This document shows, piece after piece, positions 44,582 through 53,745 of a stretch of 64,000 nt of DNA (position 1 is the first letter of the stretch; each line of letters starts with the position of its first letter). The notes under the pieces are model-generated. The model made no database searches. It saw nothing but the letters and a program-made list of their open reading frames with translations, and had not been told where the DNA came from. The translations under genes were made by a program, and so were the position numbers. Origin of the DNA: Flavobacterium salmonis. GTDB taxonomy: Bacteria; Bacteroidota; Bacteroidia; Flavobacteriales; Flavobacteriaceae. Where the stretch lies: assembly GCF_903819435.1 (NCBI RefSeq), contig NZ_CAIJDP010000074.1, forward strand, positions 1 through 64,000, written 5' to 3'.

Positions 44582-45000
44582 TTGAAAAAATCCTGAAAGA
44601 CTACATTAAGTTTATAAGAAGCTTTGAAGCTTTATTAAAAGATAAATACCAGCAAGACATAAATCCGTGTTTGTTTTCTCATACTTTTTTTAAAAGAATA
44701 GACTCAATTGACGGAATTGAATATCATTTTCACGGAAGTGGATGCACTGCCAAAAAAGATGGTGTTATTTACGAGTACGATATTATAATAAACCAAATTA
44801 AATTTTCACAATGGAAATTCTCAGAGTTTATTAGAACACATCCCGAATATCAAAATTTAAATTATAGTCCTGATTTTGTTGAATATGAATTGTATCAGCT
44901 TATTGAGAAAGGAATTTTAGAGTGGGATATTATAGAAGGTATTCCTTTTGGATGTGTTTTTAAATTTTATCGGGTTGTTGAAGAATCTTTTTTTGATTAA
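44578..45000 (+). CDS. DUF6896-like small protein
   Basis: 140 residues, soluble, with SIDGIEYHFHGSGCTAKKDG, followed by YDIIINQIKFSQWKFSEFI and an acidic helical end; this resembles the DUF6896 family, which is seen near polymorphic-toxin and immunity-type genes. The assignment is from memory of the pattern and not certain. It overlaps the membrane protein gene upstream by four bases, so the two are co-expressed. Confidence 0.55.
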   Translation: MIEKILKDYIKFIRSFEALLKDKYQQDINPCLFSHTFFKRIDSIDGIEYHFHGSGCTAKKDGVIYEYDIIINQIKFSQWKFSEFIRTHPEYQNLNYSPDFVEYELYQLIEKGILEWDIIEGIPFGCVFKFYRVVEESFFD

Positions 45001-45030
45001 ATCAATCCCAACTAGCCCTCGTTTATCAAC

Positions 45031-45097
45031 AAGTAGGTGCTCGATTGTATCGAGTACCTACTTAAATTATGAAAACAAATCGTAGCGTTTGCAACGC
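45031..45097 (+). repeat. Dispersed double-hairpin repeat family B
   Basis: A 15-pair hairpin AAGTAGGTGCTCGAT-TGT-ATCGAGTACCTACTT (45031-45063, one G/T pair), then GCGTT-TGC-AACGC at 45085-45097. Degenerate relatives lie near 18777-18824 and 44289-44320. Confidence 0.65.
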
Positions 45098-45233
45098 AGA
45101 TAACTAAATCAAACTAACTTATAAAACCGTTGTATTTATTTTAAAAATCCGCGATATCGTTGCGTAAAAATATTAGATACATATCTTTTCTTGTCAATGA
45201 TTTTTTTTATCAAATACTTCTCATGAAACCAAC

Positions 45234-45317
45234 AGCCCTAGCCCAGATGGAAGCGGCATCCTTTTTCCGCCGGGGTTCGGCGGAAAAGATATAGCGGACA
45301 GCTGGAAATAGCTCCTG
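45234..45317 (-). repeat. Dispersed hairpin repeat family A, reverse copy
   Basis: Read on the minus strand: GGAGCTATTTCC, AGCTGTCCGCT, TTTTCCGCCG-AACCC-CGGCGGAAAA (45263-45287), AGGATGCC, CATCTGGGCTAGGGCT. Stem bases differ from the 41188 copy but still pair completely. Confidence 0.75.
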
Positions 45318-45343
45318 AAAATCCTTAAAATAAATAGGTTTCA

Positions 45344-45760
45344 TTAGTGCGAAAATCCAAACGAAATACTAAGGATAATGATGCCGATTACGATGGTGGT
45401 GATGGCCACATAGAGGTAGTCTTTTTCGAGTAGAAAGGAAAATAACGACAGCAATACCCGAAATACGGGCGTGAGGAACAAAAGTATGATTCCGGAGAAG
45501 ATGATCGAGTCACCTTTGCCCTGAATCAGTCCCTGGTAAATGGAGGCGATTACTTCGAAAATGTTTTTGTCTTTTTCTATAAATACCGAGTAGTCTTCGA
45601 TTTCCTGACCGTGGTGCAACAGATAAACGATGCCTCCAATGGCGGCTACAGACAATGCTGTCCAAACGCCGTAGCGCAATAAATTGCCTATAATGTTCTG
45701 AAAATCTTTTTCCTGAGATATATTGGGTGTCATGTTTTTAGATTTTTCCGTTAATGCCAT
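45344..45760 (-). CDS. DUF1634 membrane protein
   Basis: 138 residues with three membrane helices (YGVWTALSVAAIGGIVYLL, IIFSGIILLFLTPVFRVLLS, LYVAITTIVIGIIILSISF). DUF1634 proteins regularly follow TauE/SafE-type anion exporters, and this one overlaps the end of the broken tauE gene by 23 bases. Probably an accessory subunit of the exporter. The product itself looks intact, although its partner gene has an internal stop. Confidence 0.85.
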   Translation of the reverse strand: MALTEKSKNMTPNISQEKDFQNIIGNLLRYGVWTALSVAAIGGIVYLLHHGQEIEDYSVFIEKDKNIFEVIASIYQGLIQGKGDSIIFSGIILLFLTPVFRVLLSLFSFLLEKDYLYVAITTIVIGIIILSISFGFSH

Positions 45761-46574
45761 TGTAAATCATGTTTATTGCCAGTACAAAAATGAGACAGGC
45801 GAAGAAAATGCGGAGTTTCTTAGGGTTGGTTCTCACCAGAATTTTGGCTCCTGCCATTGCTCCAAACAGCACCCCGATTACGACCGGCATACAAATTCCG
45901 GGTTCGATATAACCTTTCTGAATGTAAATTACAGAACTCGCCATTGCGGTAACGCCCATCATAAAATTGCTGGTGGTGGTAGAAACCTTAAACGGAATTC
46001 GCATGATATTGTCCATAGCAATTACTTTGAAAGCCCCGGAACCGATCCCTAATAATCCGGACATCATTCCGGCGATGCCCATCATGCTGAAGCCACCAAT
46101 TACATTTTTTGTTCCGTATGCTACAACTTCTCCGTCATGAGTAGGATAAGTTCAGTTCAGATGCAGTTTTTTGGCTAGCGGACTGGATTCTAAAACGATA
46201 TGCTCTTCTTTTTTTCGGAGTGAATTAACAGCCGAGAAAATAAGTGTGAGTCCGAATAAAACGGCGATAAAAGAGGTTGGTGCTATCGTTGAAAGCAATG
46301 CTCCGCCAACAGCTCCAATTGTAGTGGCAATTTCGAGGAATATCCCGAGACGCATATTGGTAATTCCTTCTTTTACATAAGCTGCCGCAGAACCTGATGA
46401 CGTTGCTATAACTGATACCAAAGCCGCACCAATGGCATAATGGATATCGACTCCGAGGATGATTGTGAGAAGTGGTATGATGATGATTCCGCCGCCTAAT
46501 CCGGATAAGGAGCCTACAAAACCGGCTAAAAAAGCCCCTAAAAGCATAATCAGGGTGAATGTTAATACTGTCAT
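45738..46574 (-). pseudogene. TauE/SafE sulfite-exporter family gene broken by one in-frame TGA
   Basis: Two open halves share one reading frame: 46574-46155 (140 residues with SLSGLGGGIIIIPLLTIILG and GAALVSVIATSSGSAAAYVK) and 46151-45738 (137 residues, with FSMMGIAGMMSGLLGIGSGA and TTTSNFMMGVTAMAS). The only interruption is a TGA at 46154-46152 between LHLN and TYPTHDGEVVAYGT. Together they give a normal-length TauE protein of about 277 residues with the doubled GxGGG-type motif. There is no frameshift. It is either a very recent nonsense mutation, a sequencing error, or a readthrough site; a split two-protein exporter is less likely. Confidence 0.8.
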
Positions 46575-47021
46575 TGTTGTATGTTTTTTGCTAATTTACA
46601 AATACATACTGTTTTTGGCATCATTAAGTTTTATTGTGAAAGGATAAAATGGTTTTGTAGTGATTAAAGTGTTTGATTATCAGTAGTATTATGGAACGCT
46701 TAAAAATGCCTTAAAAAAAATCAGCGTGATAAAATAGTTGTTTAACAAGGGCTTCGACGGAGTTTATCCTGAGCGAAGGCGAATGGGCTCAGCCTGACAT
46801 CTGTTTTCAATTCACAAATTATTTCTCTCAAATTAATAAATGCAAAAAATACACTTCCCGAAAAGGCTTGTAGCCAAAATACTGTAGAAGTTCGCAGTAT
46901 TATGGCATAAACATTGAAAACTCAGTGCCTAATTTTCTTAATTTAGAATAAAAACAAAGGAAATAAGAGTATTTTTGTACCCGAAAAACACATCCGTTTT
47001 AGGTTATAAATTCAAATCAGA
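46575..47021. other. Spacer with a dispersed repeat and a promoter box
   Basis: No gene. CTTCGACGGAGTTTATCCTG and AGCGAAGGCGAATGGGCTCA (about 46752-46791) resemble the 'cttcgactccgctcag' dispersed repeat of Bacteroidota. TATTTTTG at 46970-46977 may be the -7 box of the dehydrogenase gene. Confidence 0.45.
46970..46977 (+). promoter_or_regulatory. Candidate -7 box for the FAD/Fe-S dehydrogenase
   Basis: TATTTTTG fits TAnnTTTG, 44 bases before the ATG at 47022; no TTG at the usual distance. Confidence 0.4.
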
Positions 47022-49928
47022 ATGTCAATAATTAAGGAGTTAGAACAACTGTCTGCATCATTAGAAGGAACACTTTTATACGATGATCTTCATAAAACGC
47101 TTTATTCAACCGATGCTTCGGTGTACCGAATTAAACCGAATGCCGTAGCTATACCAAAAACAACTGCGGATATTGCCAAACTGATAAAGTTTGCAGCAGA
47201 TCATAGCATTTCGGTTACACCAAGAACTGCGGGAACCTCACTGGCAGGACAGGCAGTAGGAGACGGATTGGTAATTGATGTTTCGAAGCATTTTACTAAA
47301 ATTATTTCGTTTGATGCCGAAAAGAAAACCGTTACCGTTCAGCCCGGTGTTATTCGCGATGAGCTGAATTTATTCTTAAAATCTCACGGTGTATTTTTCG
47401 CTCCAATCACATCAACCTCAAACCGCGCCATGATTGGCGGAATGGTGGGAAATAATTCTTCGGGTACCACTTCTATTCGATACGGTGTAACGCGTGATAA
47501 AATTGCTGAAGTTAAAGCAATTTTGAGCGACGGCTCTGAAGTGGTTTTTAAAGACCTGACTTCGGCTGAATTTATCGAAAAGACCAAAGGTGATACTTTA
47601 GAAAATAAAATATACAAAACGATTTACGACGAACTTTCGATTAAAGAAGCGCAGGAAGAAATTGTAAAAGAGTTTCCAAAACCTGAAATTCACAGGAGAA
47701 ACACCGGTTATGCGGTTGATATTCTGCTAAAATCGGAATTGTTTGGCGGAACAGAACCAACAATCAACCTTGGAAAACTGCTTTGCGGAAGCGAAGGAAC
47801 TTTGGCTTTTACGACCGAAGTGACCCTAAAAGTGGACGATCTGCCACCTGCACACAGTATTATGGTGGTAGGACATTATCATACGATTCAGGAATCTTTA
47901 GAGTCGGTTGTGGTCGCAATGAAACATCATTTGTACACTTGCGAAATGATTGACGATACTATTTTGGATTGTACCAAAACGAATCGGGAACACGTAAAAA
48001 ACCGTTTCTTTTTACAAGGCGAACCCAAAGCGATTATGATGTTTGAAGTCGCGGGTCATACTTTGGAAGAAGCCGAAAAGCAAGCCGATGCTTTAATTGC
48101 CGATCTAGAAAAAAACAATTTTGGTTATGCCAATGTAAAGATTTACGGAGCTGATATTGACAAAGCCAACGAACTGAGAAAAGCCGGACTTGGTCTTTTA
48201 GGAAGTATAGTAGGTGACAATAAAGCGGCGGATTCAATTGAGGATACAGCGGTTGAATTGAGCGATTTACCAGCCTATATTGCAGAGTTTTCGGCGATGA
48301 TGTTAAGCCACGGACAGGAAGCGATTTATTATGCACATGCCGGTGCGGGAGAATTGCACTTGCGTCCTGTTTTGAATTTGAAGAAGACCGAAGATTTAAA
48401 ATTATTCAGAACCATTGCAACGGAAGTAGCACATTTGGTAAAAAAATACAGAGGTTCATTAAGTGGTGAACATGGCGACGGAATTGTACGCGGGGAATTT
48501 ATTCCGTTTATGATTGGCGAAAAGAATTACGAATTGCTGAAAAGAATCAAACTGGCATTCGATCCGAATTCGGTTTTGAATATCGGGAAGATTGTAAATG
48601 CACTCAAAATGGACGAAAATCATCGCGTAGTTTCAGGCAGAATTGAACCTGATATTAAAACATTTCAGGATTTCTCAGATAGTTTGGGAATTTTGCGTGC
48701 TGCCGAAAAATGCAACGGCTCGGGCGATTGCAGAAAATTACCATCGGCAGGGGGAGCTATGTGTCCGAGTTATCGTGCGACCAAAAATGAAAAGGAAACT
48801 ACGCGTGCGAGAGCTAATGCACTACGTGAATATTTGACGTATTCTGAAAAAGAAAATAAATTTGACCAGAAAGAATTATACGAAGTTTTTGAGTTGTGTG
48901 TAAGCTGTAAAGCCTGTGCCAGCGAATGTCCGAGTAATGTGGACGTAGCAACTTTAAAAGCCGAATTTTTATACCAATACCAAAAAGCAAACGGATTCTC
49001 AACCCGAAATAAGATTTTTGCCAACAATGCCAAACTGAACAAAATGGGAAGCAAATTCCCGGCAATTACCAATTTTATTTCGAATCAGTCATTGGTAAAA
49101 AAAACAATGGGAATTGCACCGGAAAGACAAGTGCCGTTATTGGCAAAAAAGACTTTTAGGAAATGGTTCGCCAATAATAAACCAATAAAAACTGATTTCC
49201 CGAATGGGAGGTTGTATTTATTTGTAGATGAATTCACGAATTATTACGACGTAAATATCGGAATCGATGCTTTCGAATTATTGACAAAATTAGGTTATCA
49301 GGTTTTAGTTATCGATCATGAAGAAAGCGGAAGAACATATCTTTCGAAAGGATTTTTGGAAGAAGCTAAGAAAATTGCCAATCACAACGTGAATGTCTTT
49401 AAAGATTTGGTTTTAGGAAATGCACCTTTGGTCGGAATTGAACCTTCGGCGATTTTGACTTTTAGGGATGAATATTTACGTTTGGCAGATGATAAGGATG
49501 CTGCAGAAAAATTATCCCGAAATGCTTTTACAATTGAAGAATTCTTCAAAAAAGAAATCATCGACGGAAAAATCACTCCTGATTCTTTTTCGGAAGAAAC
49601 TAAAGAAATCAAAATTCACGGACATTGCCACCAGAAATCATTGAGTTCTGTTGAAGCAACTTTTGCGATGCTGAATTTGCCTAAAAATAACACGGTCACC
49701 ATTTACAATTCAGGCTGTTGCGGAATGGCGGGATCTTTTGGTTATGAAAAAGAACATTATCAGGTGAGTATGCAGATGGGTGAAGATACTTTATTTCCAA
49801 AAGTTCGTAATACAGCCGAAAATGTAAAAATTGCAGCAGCAGGAACGAGTTGTCGTCATCAGATTTATGATGGAACGAGTCGTGAAGCTCAGCATCCGGT
49901 AAGTATTTTGCGTAGTTGTTTGAAATAA
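47022..49928 (+). CDS. FAD-linked oxidase fused to an Fe-S/CCG domain (D-2-hydroxyacid dehydrogenase type)
   Basis: 968-residue fusion. N-terminal half: PCMH-type FAD domain (VTPRTAGTSLAGQAVGDGLV, GMVGNNSSGTTSIRYGVTRD) and a FAD-oxidase C domain ending SGEHGDGIVRGEF. C-terminal half: Fe-S cluster motif CVSCKACASECPSNVD and CCG-type domain (HGHCHQKSL, YNSGCCGMAGSFGYEK). This architecture is that of YdiJ-like D-2-hydroxyglutarate and D-lactate dehydrogenases that pass electrons to the membrane quinone pool. Length is close to the family's about 1000. It is monocistronic as far as can be seen. The exact substrate is not determined. Confidence 0.92.
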   Translation: MSIIKELEQLSASLEGTLLYDDLHKTLYSTDASVYRIKPNAVAIPKTTADIAKLIKFAADHSISVTPRTAGTSLAGQAVGDGLVIDVSKHFTKIISFDAEKKTVTVQPGVIRDELNLFLKSHGVFFAPITSTSNRAMIGGMVGNNSSGTTSIRYGVTRDKIAEVKAILSDGSEVVFKDLTSAEFIEKTKGDTLENKIYKTIYDELSIKEAQEEIVKEFPKPEIHRRNTGYAVDILLKSELFGGTEPTINLGKLLCGSEGTLAFTTEVTLKVDDLPPAHSIMVVGHYHTIQESLESVVVAMKHHLYTCEMIDDTILDCTKTNREHVKNRFFLQGEPKAIMMFEVAGHTLEEAEKQADALIADLEKNNFGYANVKIYGADIDKANELRKAGLGLLGSIVGDNKAADSIEDTAVELSDLPAYIAEFSAMMLSHGQEAIYYAHAGAGELHLRPVLNLKKTEDLKLFRTIATEVAHLVKKYRGSLSGEHGDGIVRGEFIPFMIGEKNYELLKRIKLAFDPNSVLNIGKIVNALKMDENHRVVSGRIEPDIKTFQDFSDSLGILRAAEKCNGSGDCRKLPSAGGAMCPSYRATKNEKETTRARANALREYLTYSEKENKFDQKELYEVFELCVSCKACASECPSNVDVATLKAEFLYQYQKANGFSTRNKIFANNAKLNKMGSKFPAITNFISNQSLVKKTMGIAPERQVPLLAKKTFRKWFANNKPIKTDFPNGRLYLFVDEFTNYYDVNIGIDAFELLTKLGYQVLVIDHEESGRTYLSKGFLEEAKKIANHNVNVFKDLVLGNAPLVGIEPSAILTFRDEYLRLADDKDAAEKLSRNAFTIEEFFKKEIIDGKITPDSFSEETKEIKIHGHCHQKSLSSVEATFAMLNLPKNNTVTIYNSGCCGMAGSFGYEKEHYQVSMQMGEDTLFPKVRNTAENVKIAAAGTSCRHQIYDGTSREAQHPVSILRSCLK

Positions 49929-49962
49929 AAACGGTTTTGAATTATTTAATTAAACCATTATA

Positions 49963-50919
49963 ATGAAGTTTTATTTATACATAATTTTATTTTTTACTTT
50001 TTCCCTAAATGGACAAAATAAACTGGATTGTTCTAAATGTTCATCTGAAATTATCGATGAAAATAAATTAAAAAAGGAAGATCTTTTTTCCTTAAAATTA
50101 TTGAAGAACGAAATTTATGCAAGAAAAGGATATGTATTTTCCAATCCGGAATATTCAGATGTTTTTAAGAAATTCAATTGGTACAATCCAATAAATGACA
50201 ATAAAAGTATTGTTTACTCAGACATTGAACTAAAGAATATTGCAATTTTAAACCGAAGAATTAATGAAATTTCAGAATTTCTTGAAAAGGAAAAAAATAG
50301 TAAATACAAGGCATTTTCGCCTGAAAAAATAAATCAAATTTTTACGAAAGAAAAAAGAAAAGAACTAGGGATTAATTTTAGTATTTGGAAAGTTTACAAT
50401 TACAAGGACAAAACTGGCGAGTATTATTTGGTGCTGACAGAAGATAAATTTAAGGAGCCTGTTGATGGTAATAATTTTAACAATGCAGTCAGGGCATTAA
50501 ATTTTAAAATTGAAAATGAGCACTGGACAAAAACTTTCGAAACGAATGATTTTAAAGAAAGTCATGAGCAGAGTATTTGGTTTTGGTCGAGATATATTTA
50601 TGTTGAAGATTTTGATCATGACGGAATTATTGATCCGATTATAATTTATGGTACTAGCGGACTTAATTTATACGATGATGGGAGAATTAAAATTCTATTG
50701 TATTATAAAGGTAAAAAGATAGGTATCCGGATTCAAAATGGAGTTCTTGATGACGAAAGAAATTTTAATGTAGATGCTGACTTTTATAATCTCCCAAAGA
50801 TAATACAGGAAAAAATTGTAGCGCAAATGTATTTAATGGTCGAAAACAACCACTCTATTTTACCTTACGGATGGCAAAAAAAGATGGCAAAAAAAATGAC
50901 TTTCATCGCTGAACAGTAA
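49963..50919 (+). CDS. Exported YARHG-domain protein, M949_RS01915-like
   Basis: 318 residues with a signal peptide (MKFYLYIILFFTFSLNGQ). After it comes a Cys pair (CSKCSS) and a clear YARHG domain (LFSLKLLKNEIYARKGYVFS ... FKKFNWYNP), probably extracytoplasmic. The C-terminal half has FDHDGIIDPIIIYGTSGLN, an EF-hand-like Asp-rich loop of the kind found in the M949_RS01915 family, linked in Riemerella to surface polysaccharide; the family match is from memory. It starts 34 bases after the dehydrogenase gene. Surface or periplasmic function, otherwise unknown. Confidence 0.7.
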   Translation: MKFYLYIILFFTFSLNGQNKLDCSKCSSEIIDENKLKKEDLFSLKLLKNEIYARKGYVFSNPEYSDVFKKFNWYNPINDNKSIVYSDIELKNIAILNRRINEISEFLEKEKNSKYKAFSPEKINQIFTKEKRKELGINFSIWKVYNYKDKTGEYYLVLTEDKFKEPVDGNNFNNAVRALNFKIENEHWTKTFETNDFKESHEQSIWFWSRYIYVEDFDHDGIIDPIIIYGTSGLNLYDDGRIKILLYYKGKKIGIRIQNGVLDDERNFNVDADFYNLPKIIQEKIVAQMYLMVENNHSILPYGWQKKMAKKMTFIAEQ

Positions 50920-51042
50920 TTTAGAAAATCAATTTACATATAATCTAGTATTTGAGTATTAATAAATCTGCATTATCTGCAAGAGAAAATTTATAGTTCC
51001 AGATAAAAATCTATGGTTATCTCTTTAAACAGTAGCAAAAAA

Positions 51043-52200
51043 TCACTTCAAGCTTACTTTTTTCCCTGTTTCAGCGGCTTTATAGATGGCATTGATGACT
51101 TTTATGTCTTTTAGGCCTTCTTCACCAGTGATGTGATTGGGGAGTTTTTTATTTTCTAAAATGAACTTACAAATTTCATCCATTTGAGTCTGCTGCTGGT
51201 TTATCACGGGGAATTTCAATTCTTTTTCAGATGTTTTTCCTTTAAAAGGGCCATAACTCAAAGCGGGACTCAACTCGAATGAACCTTCATCTGCTGATGC
51301 ATACAATCTGTCAATATTGTAATTAACAGAAGTATTACAATTTGCAACAGCCCCGCTTGGAAACTCCATTTGCCATGAAATACTTTCTTCTGTTTCAGAA
51401 AAAATTTGTTTGTTATATACCGTGCCAAATTGTGCCGTTACGGCAATTGGTTCTTCGCCCAAAATATAACGGCTGGCTTGAATACAATAAACCCCTAAAT
51501 CCATTAAAGGCCCGCCACCGGATAATTTTTTATTAAGCCTCCATTCATTTCGGTCACTGAAATTCACAGTGCTTTTTGTATCAAGCGGATCATGTATTTT
51601 ATAACCAAGGGAAGCTTCTATAAAACGTACTTGTCCAAAAACTTTTTCCTGCCCCATTCGTTTAATTTCTAAGTGAGTTGGTTCGTAATGCAAACGATAA
51701 CCAATCGCTAATTGAACATTATTTTCATTACAGGTTTTGATCATCTCTTCACAATCTTTGACAGAAATTGCCATAGGTTTTTCTGTAATTACATGTTTGC
51801 CGGCTTTTGCAGCACGAATTGTAAAATCTTTATGGAGTCCGTTTGGTGTTACAACATAGACCAAGTCAATGTCTTTGTTTTTTATAATCTCATCGAAGTT
51901 CTCGTAGTTATAAATATTCTTATCAGGAATGTTATACTGGCTCTTCCATTTTACAGCTTTTGCCTGAGTTCCCGTAACTATTCCTGCAAGAGTGCAATAC
52001 TCAGAAATCTGAATTCCTTTTGCCAGCATTGAGGCATAATTACCAAGACCACACAATGCAATGTTTAATTTTTTCCCGGTGTCTGGAATTTTATTCACTT
52101 CTGGTGCTGATAAAAACGAAGGAAGAGTTGTTACAATCACCGAAGCACCAACTCCCATTCCAAATTTATTTACAAATGAACGTCTTGAAATTTTCGCCAT
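51043..52200 (-). CDS. Tat-exported Gfo/Idh/MocA oxidoreductase, copy 1
   Basis: 385 residues. The N-terminus is a twin-arginine signal (SRRSFVNKFGMGVGASVIVT), so the folded, cofactor-loaded enzyme is exported. Then comes a Rossmann NAD(P) fold (LNIALCGLGNYASMLAKGI), the catalytic EKP motif (HVITEKPMAISVKDCEEM), and the GFO-type second domain (GGGPLMDLGVYCIQASRYIL). Relatives oxidise or reduce sugars, e.g. glucose-fructose oxidoreductase. It lies directly beside a close paralogue in the same orientation; the pair came from tandem duplication. Substrate unknown. Confidence 0.92.
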   Translation of the reverse strand: MAKISRRSFVNKFGMGVGASVIVTTLPSFLSAPEVNKIPDTGKKLNIALCGLGNYASMLAKGIQISEYCTLAGIVTGTQAKAVKWKSQYNIPDKNIYNYENFDEIIKNKDIDLVYVVTPNGLHKDFTIRAAKAGKHVITEKPMAISVKDCEEMIKTCNENNVQLAIGYRLHYEPTHLEIKRMGQEKVFGQVRFIEASLGYKIHDPLDTKSTVNFSDRNEWRLNKKLSGGGPLMDLGVYCIQASRYILGEEPIAVTAQFGTVYNKQIFSETEESISWQMEFPSGAVANCNTSVNYNIDRLYASADEGSFELSPALSYGPFKGKTSEKELKFPVINQQQTQMDEICKFILENKKLPNHITGEEGLKDIKVINAIYKAAETGKKVSLK

Positions 52201-52283
52201 AAATTTACTTTAAATTAGTATTGATTTATAAGTAAACCATTTCTGTAAAATGTTACAAAGGAGAGGTTATAAAATGTTTCTGG

Positions 52284-53438
52284 TTAGCTTAATGAGACTT
52301 TGTTTCCTGTTTCAGCAGCTTTGTAAATTGCATTAATAATCTTAATGTCTTTCAATCCTTCTTCTCCTCTAATATGGTCCGGAAGTTTTTTGTTTTCCAG
52401 TAATAATTTAGAAATTTCATCCAATTGTCTTTGCTGTTGTTTGATTGGTGGAAATTTTAGAGGTCCTTTAGAGGTCTTTCCTTCATAGGGGCCATAACTC
52501 AATCCCGGACTTAATTCAAAAGAGCCCTGATCTGCAGATGCATATGTTCTGTCAATATTGTAACCACAGGAAGTATTGCCATTTGCCATTGCACCGCTGG
52601 GAAATACCATTTGCCAGGAGATACTTTCTTCCGTTTCTGAAAATCTGTTTTTATCATTTATCGTTCCAAACTGAGCAGTAACCGAAATGGGTTCTTCTCC
52701 TAAAATATAACGGCTTGCCTGAATGCAATAAATTCCCAAATCCATTAAAGGACCTCCGCCGGATAATTTTTTGTTGAGTCTCCAGTTGGCAGGACTATTT
52801 ATATCTACGGGCTTTTTGGCAATGGTATCATAAGTTTTATATCCGAGAGATGATTCTATATATCGTACTTGTCCGAAAACTTTCTCTTGCCCTAATCGCT
52901 TAATTTCTAAATGCGTCGGTTCGTAATGCAAACGATATCCAATGGCCAGCTGAACTTTATTATCGTTACAGGCTTTGATCATTTCTTCGCATTCTTTTAC
53001 AGTAATTGCCATTGGTTTTTCAGTGATAACATGTTTTCCTGCTTTGGCAGAACGGATAACAAAATCTTTATGAAGACTATTAGGTAGGATTACATAAACC
53101 ATGTCAATATCTTTATTCTTTATAATCTCATCGAAATTTTCATAATTGTAGATGTTCTTATCGGGAATATTGTATTTTTCTTTCCATTTAATGGCTTTTG
53201 AAGGCGTTCCTGTTACTATTCCGGCAAGATGGCAATATTCAGAACCCTGCATGGACTCTGCTACTATGTTGGCATAAATTCCTAAGCCGCACAGGGCAAG
53301 ATTTATTTTTTTTCCTGTATACGGCAGGTTATCCGGTTCAGGTGCAGATAAAAATGAAGGAAGGGTTGTTACTATAACGGAAGCACCAACACCAATTCCA
53401 AATTTATTTACAAATGAGCGTCTTGTGATTTTTTCCAT
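52284..53438 (-). CDS. Tat-exported Gfo/Idh/MocA oxidoreductase, copy 2
   Basis: 384 residues, colinear with the downstream copy: Tat signal TRRSFVNKFGIGVGASVIVT, Rossmann loop INLALCGLGIYANIVAES, EKPMAITVKECEEM, GGGPLMDLGIYCIQASRYIL. Differences cluster in the loop after SLGYK (residues about 200-215) and around VAESMQGSEY, which may change substrate choice. It precedes copy 1 by 83 bases; both are probably transcribed from upstream of 53438. Probable duplicates with related periplasmic sugar substrates. Confidence 0.92.
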   Translation of the reverse strand: MEKITRRSFVNKFGIGVGASVIVTTLPSFLSAPEPDNLPYTGKKINLALCGLGIYANIVAESMQGSEYCHLAGIVTGTPSKAIKWKEKYNIPDKNIYNYENFDEIIKNKDIDMVYVILPNSLHKDFVIRSAKAGKHVITEKPMAITVKECEEMIKACNDNKVQLAIGYRLHYEPTHLEIKRLGQEKVFGQVRYIESSLGYKTYDTIAKKPVDINSPANWRLNKKLSGGGPLMDLGIYCIQASRYILGEEPISVTAQFGTINDKNRFSETEESISWQMVFPSGAMANGNTSCGYNIDRTYASADQGSFELSPGLSYGPYEGKTSKGPLKFPPIKQQQRQLDEISKLLLENKKLPDHIRGEEGLKDIKIINAIYKAAETGNKVSLS

Positions 53439-53745
53439 AAAATTATTCTTTTGGTTAAATACTAATTGTTAGTAAAGCTGTTTGTGAGAATGTTATATTT
53501 GTGTTCGTGTAAGCTACTCATACGTATCGAATTAGCATCAAATTAAAGAATTATAATGGTCTAGTCCTAAAAAAGTGCTACATATTATTGAGAAAAATAT
53601 TAAGAAAAATTGTGCAATTCATGGTGAAAAAAATCTCACATAAACAAAATCGTTTTATATATTTGATTTCAGGATAATTTTTGCATTATTTGCAAAATAA
53701 AAGCGTAAAGTCTGAAATATATTAATTTTAAAACCAGAACCACAT
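53439..53745. other. Divergent spacer between oxidoreductase and permease genes
   Basis: No gene. A perfect TAnnTTTG box (TATATTTG) at 53658-53665 may serve the permease, with a leader of about 75 bases. Confidence 0.4.

Larger units (their letters stand above)
45001..45343. other. Spacer holding one copy each of repeat families B and A
   Basis: No gene; 45031-45097 and 45234-45317 are the repeats listed separately. Confidence 0.55.
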
